Positions 42,072 to 50,240 of a stretch of 64,000 bases of DNA are shown in pieces. The stretch comes from Prevotella sp. P2-180 (GTDB lineage: Bacteria; Bacteroidota; Bacteroidia; Bacteroidales; Bacteroidaceae): positions 62,001 through 126,000 of the forward strand of contig NZ_NPJI01000037.1 of the NCBI RefSeq assembly GCF_002251435.1, read 5' to 3'. How positions within the stretch are numbered: position 1 is the stretch's first letter; every line of letters begins with the position of its first letter. The notes under the pieces are model-generated. The model did no database searches. It was not told the origin of the DNA and was given only the letters and a program-made list of their open reading frames with translations. Made by a program: the position numbers and the translations under genes.

Positions 42072-42479
42072 TCAATCATCTTCCTCGACTGTATAACCCT
42101 CGTCCTCGATAAGGTATTCAAAATACATCTTACTGGCCGCAAAGTTCCTGCGGATAGCCTGATATATCGTCATCACAGGTATTCCAAGTTCTTCGCTACA
42201 GGCTTTGACCGAATCGAACACTTTTCCGGTAGTCCGGCATAAGACTTTTGTCGCACCCTTGCCTCGCTTGTGCATGAGGAAAGCTTTTTGTGGTGTTACA
42301 ACCTTTGCGCTCTTTTTGCTTATTTCCCTATATGGTCTAAGATCTGCGATTTCAAAGGAGCATCCTCGGTACATCTCCTTCAACATCGGCAAGTCTGAAA
42401 GGTCATGCGAATAAAACAGATGGTGACATTCTCCGTTCGACACAACTGCCACAAGATAATTTGTCCGTTTCTTACTCAT
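42072..42479 (-). CDS. Protein with C-terminal NUMOD1-like DNA-binding motif
   Basis: 135 residues. Residues about 78-112 (KVLCRTTGKVFDSVKACSEEL...PVMTIYQAI) match the NUMOD1 helix-turn-helix found in homing nucleases and phage regulators. No nuclease domain is present. Preceded by hairpin GGCGGC-GGCGC/GTGCC-GCCGCC with loop TTGATT and the leader CTAACTAACGAAG, which echoes the plus-strand array. Confidence 0.65.
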   Translation of the reverse strand: MSKKRTNYLVAVVSNGECHHLFYSHDLSDLPMLKEMYRGCSFEIADLRPYREISKKSAKVVTPQKAFLMHKRGKGATKVLCRTTGKVFDSVKACSEELGIPVMTIYQAIRRNFAASKMYFEYLIEDEGYTVEEDD

Positions 42480-42554
42480 TTGATTATTCTTCGTTAGTTA
42501 GGGGCGGCTGGCACAATCAAGCGCCTGCCGCCTTTAGTCTTGGCGAGCCTTTGT

Positions 42555-43040
42555 CTACTCGTCCTTCTGTAGGTGCTTTCCGTATTCTAGAATACCAAGG
42601 AACTTTGTGATGTTGACATCAACGATGTCGTAGTCCTCCATAGAGTTTTTATAAACGCTCTCTGTTATAGCGTTGCGGGCTGATTCGATACTGTCGGCCT
42701 GTACGATATAGACTTTCTTCACGTCCTTTATCTTCGTTTCCAGGCCTCCTTTGATTTCCACTTCTTCGTGGATAGCCACCTTCACCTTGAAGAAGGTGTC
42801 GCATGAGGATTCGTCATCAAAGCAGATTTCGCTATATCTCGGTCGGGTTACGTTCTTAACCGAAATAGTGCGATTGTCGCAATTGAGTTCCTTTCGTATA
42901 CGCTCTTCTGCCTGCCCGAAGTCAGCGGCTTCAACGATATACTTCTCGTTCATTGTCTTTGTCACTCCCTTCTCGTTGGTAAAAGGGTAACTGATAGCGG
43001 TCTCTATCCAGAATCCGCTTCTTGTTCTTAAATTTGCCAT
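42555..43040 (-). CDS. DUF4494 family phage protein
   Basis: 161 residues: MANLRTRSGFWIETAISYPF start, KYIVEAADFGQAEERI, then repeats the layout with VYIVQADSIESARNAI, the usual DUF4494 organisation. Function unknown; common in Bacteroidales phages. Confidence 0.8.
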   Translation of the reverse strand: MANLRTRSGFWIETAISYPFTNEKGVTKTMNEKYIVEAADFGQAEERIRKELNCDNRTISVKNVTRPRYSEICFDDESSCDTFFKVKVAIHEEVEIKGGLETKIKDVKKVYIVQADSIESARNAITESVYKNSMEDYDIVDVNITKFLGILEYGKHLQKDE

Positions 43041-43059
43041 AAATATCTCGTTTTAAAAA

Positions 43060-43206
43060 TTAGTCACCTTCATAATAATCCTCCTTTGTTTCCCTACCCG
43101 GATCGGGTGCGTATGTGTCATCTTCTCCATCGTCATACGAGCGAGGGTCGCTATTCTCGTTTGAATAGCCTCCGTTAGCATAAAAAGCATTCCAGTTTAT
43201 TGCCAT
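43060..43206 (-). CDS. Very small acidic protein
   Basis: 48 residues, Asp/Tyr-rich (MAINWNAFYANGGYSNEN start; DDGEDDTYAPDPG). Lies between DUF4494 and the methyltransferase pieces. Unrecognised. Confidence 0.55.
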   Translation of the reverse strand: MAINWNAFYANGGYSNENSDPRSYDDGEDDTYAPDPGRETKEDYYEGD

Positions 43207-43260
43207 ATCTGAAGTATTAGTTTGCATCCACTGCCATCGTGAACGTCTGTGTCGGGCATA

Positions 43261-44217
43261 TCAGAATAGTTCTAATTGCCGATTCTCGTTTCCTTTCTCG
43301 ATGAAGAGCTTTCGGAAGATATGATACATCGGTGCAACACAGATTGAATTTCCTGCCAACTTGTATAAATTGGTCTTGAAGATTTCCTTGCCTTTCTTCT
43401 TCCAAATCAGCTGAGTTCTGTAATATTCCCTCTGCTCGCCATCGACCGTAATAGTGACTTTCCTCTCGTTTTCGGATGGTTTGTCAAAATACATATTCAT
43501 AATAGGTTTGCCATTTGCATCACATATTATTGAGGTTTCGCTATCTCTATAACTTATGATTTTCTCAATATCCTCGTCGCTGACATCTTGGAGTCTAAAA
43601 CATTCCGTTGGTGTGAGCTTGCGTATTCGGTATCTGCGCCCTTCCTTATCGACCATACAGCCATTTTCCATTCTCAACTCTGGTATTGCGAGCATATTGT
43701 CTTTGGTCGATGTACTGAGAGTATTACTTACCCCGTCCGTTCTTGGGCTATACTCCTTGCTTCCTTGATTGAATTTCATCCCCTTGTCTCTGTTCTTTTT
43801 TCTTAGTTTCTTACATTGTTCTGTCCTTTCCTGGCGCAGCACGTTTGGCTCGATTATCTTAGACATACCATCTTTATGACCGTTTGCCATACAATATGAG
43901 ATTCCTTCAGTGTCGATTACACGGCTATTCTGACTACTATCATACTGTCCTACGAGGTTAATCTTTGGCTCAATAAGAAGATTATCCTTATTTACACTCG
44001 TAATCGTGTTAGATGTACCGCTGTTATTGATTTCGAGTTGCTGTCTATTTGATTCGCCACGGCCACGACTTGCGGCAATTTTTGGCTCTACTTCTTCCAT
44101 AACTCCTGTTATACCTTGACCGCCTCCACGGAATACACTATCGAACCCGCACTGCCCATAGCAAGCACGTATTGCCTTGGCGTTTCCGTTAGAGTCGGTA
44201 TTAATTAATTTCTTCAT
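43261..44217 (-). CDS. C-terminal part of a C5-cytosine methyltransferase
   Basis: 318 residues. The end carries C5-MTase motifs IX-X: RKLTPTECFRLQDVSDEDI and LYKLAGNSICVAPMYHIF. The first 150 residues are a string of modules of the type G.SNT(I/L)(T/S)...KDN(L/M)L followed by IEP or IPEL, which in phage C5-MTases sit between motif VIII and IX. The catalytic half is a separate ORF 0.8 kb upstream (45006-45845). Either the two act as a split enzyme or the gene is broken. Confidence 0.8.
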   Translation of the reverse strand: MKKLINTDSNGNAKAIRACYGQCGFDSVFRGGGQGITGVMEEVEPKIAASRGRGESNRQQLEINNSGTSNTITSVNKDNLLIEPKINLVGQYDSSQNSRVIDTEGISYCMANGHKDGMSKIIEPNVLRQERTEQCKKLRKKNRDKGMKFNQGSKEYSPRTDGVSNTLSTSTKDNMLAIPELRMENGCMVDKEGRRYRIRKLTPTECFRLQDVSDEDIEKIISYRDSETSIICDANGKPIMNMYFDKPSENERKVTITVDGEQREYYRTQLIWKKKGKEIFKTNLYKLAGNSICVAPMYHIFRKLFIEKGNENRQLELF

Positions 44218-44375
44218 TGCTTATCTCTATTACACAAGGTGCAAGAAAACCATCACCGCAGCCTTTATGATACACAAAGTTTGCCGCTCCCATCTTGTAG
44301 TAGTTGGCTTTGAGAGTCGGGCATATCTGTTCTTGCCCCCCCCCTAATGCTATTTAATAGTTCCTGTCTCTTCAT
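44201..44375 (-). pseudogene. Frameshifted methyltransferase-module ORF
   Basis: From the ATG at 44375 the frame reads MKRQELLNSIRGGQEQICPT then LKANYYKMGAA and shifts at an A4 run (44280-44283), ending early at 44265; the other frame continues NFVYHKGCGDGFLAPCVIE to 44201. One base fewer restores a 58-residue ORF with one PTL module. A G8 tract (44337-44344) lies in the same ORF. Confidence 0.6.
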
Positions 44376-44523
44376 CTATCTCAATTATTACTGCTTGCGG
44401 GTGTTCGTCAGCAAGCAATGTCCTCGCCACCACCATACTGCCTTTAAAGAATCTTTCGCTCTTATTGTAATAGAATGGTTCGTAAGGTCTTACCATCGAA
44501 CCTTTGTACCTAAACTCCTTCAT
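44350..44523 (-). CDS. Small protein within the methyltransferase region
   Basis: 57 residues (MKEFRYKGSMVRPYEPFYYN start). Its ATG overlaps the previous stop (ATGA) and its end overlaps the next ORF. Unlike its neighbours it has no PTL module. Unrecognised. Confidence 0.55.
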   Translation of the reverse strand: MKEFRYKGSMVRPYEPFYYNKSERFFKGSMVVARTLLADEHPQAVIIEIDEETGTIK

Positions 44524-44630
44524 GGTGCCACAACGAATATTGAATTATTGTTGTCGTATGTCGTTTTAAGGGTCGGACAGATGTCATACACCGCTTGATT
44601 GTATGTGTCAATCACTGAGTATGGTTTCAT
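44520..44630 (-). CDS. Micro-ORF with one PTL module
   Basis: 36 residues: MKPYSVIDTYNQAVYDICPT then LKTTYDNNNSIFVVAP. Matches the DICPTLK...NSI.VV module seen in the C5-MTase C-terminal part. ATGA coupling with the next ORF. Confidence 0.5.
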   Translation of the reverse strand: MKPYSVIDTYNQAVYDICPTLKTTYDNNNSIFVVAP

Positions 44631-44640
44631 TTGCCCTCCC

Positions 44641-44844
44641 CTATTTTGAAGCAAGGTTTTCATATTCTTGCCGCCTGTGTTTCTCTCGCTCATCTTCTGT
44701 CAGTATTAAAGGCATCCGATTACCGCCGCCCCCTACGCAGGTTATGGTAGGACTTATACCAGTCACTCCTACTATATTGCCCGCAAAGCCGTGCCGGTAT
44801 TCGCCGTAATAGATATTGTCTATCATTATTATTCCGTCACTCAT
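44641..44844 (-). CDS. Small ORF with one PTL module
   Basis: 67 residues with VTGISPTITCVGGGGNRMPL, the same module, then a charged tail. Overlaps the preceding ORF (ATGAGTGA). Part of the chain between the two methyltransferase halves. Confidence 0.6.
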   Translation of the reverse strand: MSDGIIMIDNIYYGEYRHGFAGNIVGVTGISPTITCVGGGGNRMPLILTEDEREKHRRQEYENLASK

Positions 44845-45016
44845 AATGCCCTATAACTAAGACCCCTTGAATTGGATAGTGCGCAAGGTCGAGCATATTG
44901 ACTATACCTGCATTGCTGCAACGTGCAGTGACGGTCGGACTTGACCCATCCGAACACTGCAACATCGGCTGCATATCGTCCACAATCCATTGGGGGTGGG
45001 TATGGTTATTCTTCAT
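44837..45016 (-). CDS. Small ORF with one PTL module
   Basis: 59 residues; DDMQPMLQCSDGSSPTVTAR then CSNAGIVNML is again the module. It begins inside the end of the methyltransferase catalytic half, so the chain of ORFs is tightly coupled. Confidence 0.55.
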   Translation of the reverse strand: MKNNHTHPQWIVDDMQPMLQCSDGSSPTVTARCSNAGIVNMLDLAHYPIQGVLVIGHYE

Positions 45017-45845
45017 TGAACAATTTTGGCTGATTTGCGTGACCTGCTGTTAGTGTCGGTGCAATAGCATTTACACCCGAAACAACACCGTCCTGCGAGT
45101 TAGACACCTTTCCCACACAAGAACTTTCATCAGAGCCATTTAGACCGTTATTTACTCGGCAAAAATACTCCAATGCCTTGTCCGACAAATAGAAGCTCTC
45201 ATCAACGTTTGGTTCAAGAATATCCTTGATACGTCTTTCAAGTTTCATCTTTTTGGGGAAGTAGTACTTAACATCTTGCCCCCCCCTCAGAATGGAAACC
45301 ATAAACACTCTTTCCCGGTTCTGAGGCACGTTGTAGTCGCTCGCATTAAGTACTTGTGCAAAGTTCTCGTAGCCAAGCTTTTGAAGTCTTGATTGCCACT
45401 TATGAAAGCCTTTAAGGAAAGTTCCAGAGATAAGTCCCTTTACATTCTCAAACAAAATGTATTTCGGACGTTTTATCTCGATAGCATTCGTACATTCCCA
45501 TAGCAAAGAAGAACGTGTGCCGCTGCCCTCTTCGCCTCCACGCCGTTTCCCACTCATGCTGAAATCTTGACAAGGTGAACTCATAGTGAAAAGGTCGAAA
45601 TCGGGTACTTTCTCCCAATCAATCTTTGTTATGTCCCCGAAATTCTTGTCTATATCTTCGGGAAACACTGCATTATTTGCTTTTATGGCATTTTCGTCAA
45701 TCTCGCTCCACCCTACACAAACATGATGAAAGTCGGGGTAAACATCTGACAAACGTTGCAGAGCCATCTTTTGACTATTATAGCCTGCGAAGGCATAGAA
45801 ACACCTTAAAGGGTTTTCTTTTGTATATTCAATCGTACTCAACAT
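45006..45845 (-). CDS. C5-cytosine methyltransferase, catalytic half
   Basis: 279 residues from the ATG at 45845. Motif I-like RCFYAFAGYNSQKMAL, motif IV SSPCQDFSMSG with the catalytic Cys, motif VI FENVKGLISG and motif VIII NASDYNVPQNRERVFMVS. It ends in one PTL module (NAIAPTLTAGHANQPKL) without motifs IX-X, which are in 43261-44217. C5-MTases methylate cytosine in DNA, here probably to escape restriction. Contains a G8 run (45289-45296) that could slip. Confidence 0.85.
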   Translation of the reverse strand: MLSTIEYTKENPLRCFYAFAGYNSQKMALQRLSDVYPDFHHVCVGWSEIDENAIKANNAVFPEDIDKNFGDITKIDWEKVPDFDLFTMSSPCQDFSMSGKRRGGEEGSGTRSSLLWECTNAIEIKRPKYILFENVKGLISGTFLKGFHKWQSRLQKLGYENFAQVLNASDYNVPQNRERVFMVSILRGGQDVKYYFPKKMKLERRIKDILEPNVDESFYLSDKALEYFCRVNNGLNGSDESSCVGKVSNSQDGVVSGVNAIAPTLTAGHANQPKLFNEE

Positions 45846-45942
45846 CACTTAAATCAATCTTAAAATAGTCCTCTAAATATTTCCTCCAATCCGTCTTTCC
45901 GAACAACGTGTAGGTATGTTCGTAAATTCCTCAGTCATAGTT
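45846..45942 (-). pseudogene. Frameshifted small ORF before the methyltransferase
   Basis: An ATG at about 45942 reads MTEEF and then leaves the frame that encodes IYEHTYTLFGKTDWRKYLED and YFKIDLSDVEYD, which ends over the methyltransferase start. One missing base would join them into a 40-residue protein. Low certainty. Confidence 0.35.
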
Positions 45943-45996
45943 ACTTATCTTACTTCGTTCTTTTATTTAAATACAAAACAATATATTCTAAAAACT

Positions 45997-46020
45997 CTCT
46001 CTATCCTCACGGACGGAGAG
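45997..46020 (-). terminator. Terminator hairpin, conserved-loop family copy 2
   Basis: Minus strand: CTCTC/GAGAG around the 14-nt loop CGTCCGTGAGGATA, then AGTTTTTAG. The loop matches GGTNCGTGAGNATA with two changes. Lies downstream of the primase-helicase gene. Confidence 0.65.
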
Positions 46021-46086
46021 AATTGAAACCAATTAAAATGGGATTAAAAAATACTAAAAAACAATCTTATATGAATTTTACTAAGT

Positions 46087-46114
46087 AGCGCATTATTCTC
46101 ACGAACCATACGCT
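46087..46114 (-). ncRNA. Conserved-loop hairpin, copy 3
   Basis: Minus strand: AGCGTAT/ATGCGCT (one G-U) around the loop GGTTCGTGAGAATA, no T-run. Sits 70 nt before copy 2. The rest of the gap 45943-46242 is AT-rich with no gene I would accept. Confidence 0.6.
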
Positions 46115-46242
46115 ATACCCCATGAAAATAAAACTATCGATGAAAAATCATCTGTCTATTCAGTAAATAAATGAACTTTGGAGTAAGCGCATGCCAAACA
46201 AATGACACGCGCTTGGCAAATAACAAATATATAAGCAGTAAA

Positions 46243-48459
46243 TTAAAAAGGTAGCCCTTGTTCTGTGTACTCTGGTATATATGGTAACGGAGGAATGTCG
46301 TCATCGTCGGTTTTGTCTCTTGATACAGGCGCATTTGTTGTCTGCGGCTCTTTCTCTTCGTGCTTTTTCCGCTTCCATGAAGTGTTGGTGTTAGACGAAA
46401 CTTCTCCGTCCTCATCTATCGAGGCATAGGTTGACTCGTCGAACAATGACATATCCTTTGCCGTAATGTCCGTTCTCCAGTTATATGCCACGTTTTCGTC
46501 CTTGGAGTTCAAGAATCTCCTTGACGGAATATCAAAGAACATTCCGCAAAAGTAGTCCTGCACGCCAATCATTCTGTTTTTTGCTATCTCAATCAGGTTG
46601 CCATAGCCAATGTCCGACCATTCCTTTATTTTCTCTACACCAAGAAAGTCTGATCCAGCCCTCTTGAAATCCTTGTTAAGTCTATGAATGATAAACACAT
46701 TGTCGGCTGCGTCTGAAATATTAGCCGAACCGCTGATGTCAGACTTTCTCAGAAAGAATATCGATTTCCTCGGATGGGCAACAAGGATTATATGCGAAGG
46801 GCATTTCTCATCCTTACAAAACGATGTCAGGTCGGTTACGAACGCACGCTGCTTGGCATTATTGTCTCCGTCAAAGATATTGATGTCAAGAGAAAAGAGG
46901 TTGTCAAGGATAAAGATCCTCACCCCGGCCTTGTCCCTCAACTCTCTCATGTCGTTTACAAGCTGCTCCCATTTTGAGGTATAATTATTGTTGTGGAGAA
47001 AGAATTTGTTGTCCATCCAGGCATCTATTTGGTTAGCAGCTCCATCAGGAACAAACCAGTACTCACCCTTAGACGATTTCCTCAACACTGTTTTGCCAGC
47101 GGCTATTGTTTGGAGGTTTGACTTCAGCACTTTTGCGTTCATCTCTCCCGAATATAGAGCGACTGCCTTGTCTTGCTGTATGACGTTTAAGACGAGTTCG
47201 TTAAGCCACGATGTCTTACCCGATGAGTTTGTTCCAGAGAGTATCGTCAGTTCTCCGTAGAACATCTTCTTGATTTTCTTGTCAAGCCTTTTAAACCCTG
47301 TCTTAAAACCATCAAGCTCGTCAATATTCACCTTTTGAATATTGCGCATCGACAACCACTTTTGCCCTAACGAAGAGTTTTCTTCAAGTATGCTTGGCTG
47401 CTTTGGTTGTTGTACAGATGCAACCGGTTGCCTTTGATACCCTTGTTGCTGATATTCAACCCTGTCATAAGCAGAGGGTTCGAACTTCAATCGGACATCT
47501 CTCCATGTGTAATGACTGCAAGAGTTATGGAAGCACTTGAAACCTATTGAACCATCTGCAAGCTCGAATATCGCACTGTCTGGTGCTTTATGGCTTGAGT
47601 CGAAAGGACACTCTGTCAAAACAAACTTCCGACCTCCACCAGGCATGCTTACAATCTTTGAAACGGAAATGCCATGCTCGTTGATAAACTCATCAAGGTT
47701 AAATTCTTTTGCTCCTTGCGAGTACCTATTTCTTTTGTGCGTATTATCCGCTTCTACCTGGAAGACGGCCTTAAACCATTCAAGCTGCTTAATTCCTATT
47801 ACCTGGCTTCTATTCGGCTCAGACATTATCCAAACAGGCCTATGAGGGCGTTCTTCTGTACTACGACCCTTGCGTCCAAAAGAGCCTGGCAGACGAATTA
47901 TTCTATTGGCATCAAAAAGTACCGTGTCTATCTTTACACTCTCGTCGTTGAAACGTAGCGCAAGTATCTCCAAGAACTTCTTTACAAGCAGTTCTGCCTC
48001 GTCGTCGTTGTTCAGGTCGCATGGAATGTATAAGTGATAACCCGAAGAAGAGTCAACCACAGCCGGCGTAGGAAAACCCAAACTCTGCAAAAAAGCATAA
48101 ACTTCCCTTGCCTTATTGTAAGCCTTGTCTTTTTCCTCGTTGGTAGAGGAAACACCCGAAGGACGTTCGCAATCCACATCTATCGGAATCCACCAACGAT
48201 GCTCGATGTCAACCTTGCTCGTTGCAGTGCCTCTTACCAGTCGGAAATTACCGAATTGTTCACGGCTTGCACAGGCTTGCTTTACCTCGTTTACCGAGTA
48301 ATATATATTAAAGTTGTCGTATGGCTGCAAGGCTGTTATTGCCTGCTCGACATCGAAGAAATATCCGCTATAGGTCTTATCCCCTAAGATACGTATTTCG
48401 AATAGTTCGTTCGGTCGGCGAAACAATCTATGCCATTTCCTAATCTCGTCAATATTCAT
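46243..48459 (-). CDS. PrimPol-helicase fusion (AEP primase + DnaB-like)
   Basis: 738 residues from the ATG at 48459; the longer frame starts inside a CRISPR-like repeat. N-terminal AEP primase: IPIDVDCERP (catalytic Asp pair) near residue 85, DSSSGYHLYI, then RIIRLPGSFGRKG. A zinc segment follows (CPFD..H...FKCFHNSCSHYTW). The C-terminal RecA-like helicase has Walker A SGTNSSGKTSW and Walker B FILDNLFSLD, as in T7 gp4-like enzymes. It should prime and unwind at the phage fork. Array A lies in its leader. The loader-like gene 48752 is just upstream. Confidence 0.9.
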   Translation of the reverse strand: MNIDEIRKWHRLFRRPNELFEIRILGDKTYSGYFFDVEQAITALQPYDNFNIYYSVNEVKQACASREQFGNFRLVRGTATSKVDIEHRWWIPIDVDCERPSGVSSTNEEKDKAYNKAREVYAFLQSLGFPTPAVVDSSSGYHLYIPCDLNNDDEAELLVKKFLEILALRFNDESVKIDTVLFDANRIIRLPGSFGRKGRSTEERPHRPVWIMSEPNRSQVIGIKQLEWFKAVFQVEADNTHKRNRYSQGAKEFNLDEFINEHGISVSKIVSMPGGGRKFVLTECPFDSSHKAPDSAIFELADGSIGFKCFHNSCSHYTWRDVRLKFEPSAYDRVEYQQQGYQRQPVASVQQPKQPSILEENSSLGQKWLSMRNIQKVNIDELDGFKTGFKRLDKKIKKMFYGELTILSGTNSSGKTSWLNELVLNVIQQDKAVALYSGEMNAKVLKSNLQTIAAGKTVLRKSSKGEYWFVPDGAANQIDAWMDNKFFLHNNNYTSKWEQLVNDMRELRDKAGVRIFILDNLFSLDINIFDGDNNAKQRAFVTDLTSFCKDEKCPSHIILVAHPRKSIFFLRKSDISGSANISDAADNVFIIHRLNKDFKRAGSDFLGVEKIKEWSDIGYGNLIEIAKNRMIGVQDYFCGMFFDIPSRRFLNSKDENVAYNWRTDITAKDMSLFDESTYASIDEDGEVSSNTNTSWKRKKHEEKEPQTTNAPVSRDKTDDDDIPPLPYIPEYTEQGLPF

Positions 48460-48484
48460 CACATAAACATATATATTTCTTCCT

Positions 48485-48652
48485 GCTGCATCTACCCTCA
48501 TTTTTAAGGGTATCTATACCATATTGCCATAGGTTAAATCTTTCACATCGGCTGCATCTACCCTCATTTTTAAGGGTATCTATACCAGAGATACACGTCT
48601 TCCCATATCCTCACTAGCTGCATCTACCCTCATTTCCAAGGGTATCTATACC
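48485..48652 (-). CRISPR. CRISPR-like array A (3 repeats, 2 spacers)
   Basis: 36-nt repeats at 48485-48520, 48551-48586 and 48617-48652, spacers of exactly 30 nt. Plus-strand repeat begins GCTGCATCTACCCT, has loop CATTTTTA, then AGGGTATCTATACC; TACCCT/AGGGTA is the stem. Repeats 1 and 2 are identical, repeat 3 has two changes in the loop. It ends 26 nt before the ATG of the primase-helicase, so it is part of that gene's 5' leader. RNA sense is probably minus, with the repeat ending GATGCAGC. Confidence 0.85.
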
Positions 48653-48750
48653 CTAAAGTTCGTAATGTACTAATACCCAATATATTAGAGTAGTTATCGA
48701 GTAGAAAAAATCTCTCAACATAAGGACGTACAGCCGCCCCGAATATCTTT
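48653..48750 (-). ncRNA. Array-head RNA element, copy A
   Basis: Minus strand, from the stop of 48752-49324: AAAAAAGATATTCGG, hairpin GGGCG-GCTGTA-CGTCC (one G-U only if minus is the transcript), TTATGTT, hairpin GAG-AGA-TTTT..-TCT-A-CTC, GATAACTA, then a degenerate repeat (GGGTATTAGTAC). Same order in copies B-D. Stem changes are compensatory. The loop GCTGTA can pair with TGCAGC at the repeat end. Confidence 0.75.
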
Positions 48751-48751
48751 T

Positions 48752-49324
48752 TTATCCTCTCATACTCTCACCCGTCAAACTCACCACCTTGGTCAATGCA
48801 CGAAGCCGATCATACGTCCGTACTCCGTATCTCTCCTTGATTTGGTCGGTAGTCAGATTGGTCGTGATAATCATCAGTCGCTTGTCCTTCTCCGCTTGGT
48901 CAACCAACTCAGCAAACAAGTCACGTTTCTCACCAAACTCAAAGTAGTAATGCTCGGTGCCAAGATCGTCAATGACTATCGGCTTGTTGTCTATCAAGTC
49001 CCACATCGTTGCCTGGTTTCGGTAAGTGTCAGACAGACGATAGGCAGAATAGACATGAGGACTCTCGGTAAGATAATGAAACATAAGGGTGGGGATGAGC
49101 GCACACGCAATGACTGATTTACCCACTCCGTTGTTTCCTGTAAGCAACAAACCTTTTCTGCCGTTGTCTTTCAGCCACTCAATAACTTGGGCATAATCGT
49201 CAATGTACTTATATCCATCTCCTACGTAAAATCTCATTCCTCGGTCGAATAAATCCTTAGCCTCGTCTCCCAAAGCCAAGTGTAAGCCTTTATACGACCT
49301 GCCTTCAAATACTTCATCTACCAT
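48752..49324 (-). CDS. DnaC/IstB-like ATPase, putative helicase loader
   Basis: 190 residues. Walker A LLLTGNNGVGKSVIA near residue 60, Walker B KPIVIDDLGTEHYYF near 107, sensor-like MIITTNLT and arginine region YGVRTYDRLRAL. This is the DnaC/IstB AAA+ pattern. It probably loads the DnaB-like helicase of 46243-48459. Follows 49318-49749 with a 7-nt overlap. Confidence 0.88.
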   Translation of the reverse strand: MVDEVFEGRSYKGLHLALGDEAKDLFDRGMRFYVGDGYKYIDDYAQVIEWLKDNGRKGLLLTGNNGVGKSVIACALIPTLMFHYLTESPHVYSAYRLSDTYRNQATMWDLIDNKPIVIDDLGTEHYYFEFGEKRDLFAELVDQAEKDKRLMIITTNLTTDQIKERYGVRTYDRLRALTKVVSLTGESMRG

Positions 49325-49749
49325 ATAGTTTGCTCCTTATACTTGTCTTTGTTATTATCTGTCTGAATGAAACCGATAGGCATTCGTGCCGCGTTATTCT
49401 TTAATGGGAAAATGCCTGCCCAATTATTCGCTATCGACTCTTCTATTATCTGCTTGGCGGTTTCCACGTCACCTCCGCTTAGCTTCATCAGCTTATTCAC
49501 AAAGGTAGAAAAACCTGTCGGCTTATAGGACTGTCCTTTCTCTCGCTTGTACCTGAGCCATTTCTCAACCAATGGCTGCATATCTGCTCGGACGATACCC
49601 AAGTTAAGAACGTTCTTCGAAGGCTTTTTCCCTAAGCCATCATCAAGTTTTTTTCGTAGTTTCTCAACCTCTTTCTTCAATCTCTCGTTTTCTTCACATA
49701 AAGCAAGGTAATCACTTGCTTTGAGTGTAATTTCTTTTTCGTTTAGCAT
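49318..49749 (-). CDS. Putative replication initiation/accessory protein
   Basis: 143 residues: coiled coil at 12-40 (ENERLKKEVEKLRKKLDD), then a DnaD/DnaT-like C-terminus (VEKWLRYKREKGQSYKPTG, IIEESIANNWAGIFPLK) typical of phage replication proteins encoded beside a DnaC-like loader. Array B lies in its 5' leader. Confidence 0.7.
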   Translation of the reverse strand: MLNEKEITLKASDYLALCEENERLKKEVEKLRKKLDDGLGKKPSKNVLNLGIVRADMQPLVEKWLRYKREKGQSYKPTGFSTFVNKLMKLSGGDVETAKQIIEESIANNWAGIFPLKNNAARMPIGFIQTDNNKDKYKEQTIW

Positions 49750-49770
49750 TATTGTAAAATATGTTTACTG

Positions 49771-50051
49771 TCTGCTTCTACCCTCAATTTTTAGGGGTAT
49801 CTACACCTAAAGTGGTCGAATTTGACCACTTTAAAAATACTACATCTACACTTATTTTTAGGGTAAATACACCACAGACCGAGAAACCAGTGGAAGAACT
49901 ATTGCTGCATCTACCCATATTTTTAAGGTTATCTGCACTACGCTTGGGGTACTGAATGCGTCGCACTGCATCTACCCTCATTTTTCAGGGTATCTACACA
50001 CTTTGTCACCACCACCACTGCATCTACCCACATTTTAAGGGTATCTATGCC
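49771..50051 (-). CRISPR. CRISPR-like array B (5 degenerate repeats)
   Basis: Repeats at about 49771-49807, 49839-49873, 49904-49939, 49965-50000 and 50017-50051, all recognisable as CTGCATCTACCC...AGGGTATCTA variants. Spacers are 31, 30, 25 and 16 nt, so the array is decaying. The first spacer (49808-49838) is itself a perfect inverted repeat (AAAGTGGTC/GACCACTTT). It is in the leader of 49318-49749. Confidence 0.7.
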
Positions 50052-50153
50052 CTATAGCTTACAACGTATTGATACCCATATAAATAGGATAGTTATCGAG
50101 TGGGAAAAATCCCCTCAACATAAGGCTGTACAGCCAGCCCGAATATCTTTTTT
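50052..50153 (-). ncRNA. Array-head RNA element, copy B
   Basis: Minus strand: hairpin GGCTG-GCTGTA-CAGCC, TTATGTT, hairpin GAG-GGGA-TTTT-TCCC-A-CTC, GATAACTATCC, degenerate repeat (ATGGGTATCAATAC). Downstream of the SSB-like gene with about 85 nt between. Confidence 0.75.
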
Positions 50154-50240
50154 TTGAAGCCCTGCTCCCGATCAAGAGAGCAGGACTTTTATTGCCCAAC
50201 CAATTCAAGGTCGAACTTCTTTATTAGCATTGTGATGGCA

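Noticed and set aside
48460..48501. Longer start for the primase-helicase
   Set aside because: Starts inside a CRISPR-like repeat and encodes no conserved residues.
48521..48550. Array A spacer 1 shares 13 nt (CCATAGGTTAAAT) with the start of RNase H at about 59617
   Set aside because: Only 13 of 30 nt match, flanks differ on both sides, and such a match is plausible by chance in AT-rich sequence.
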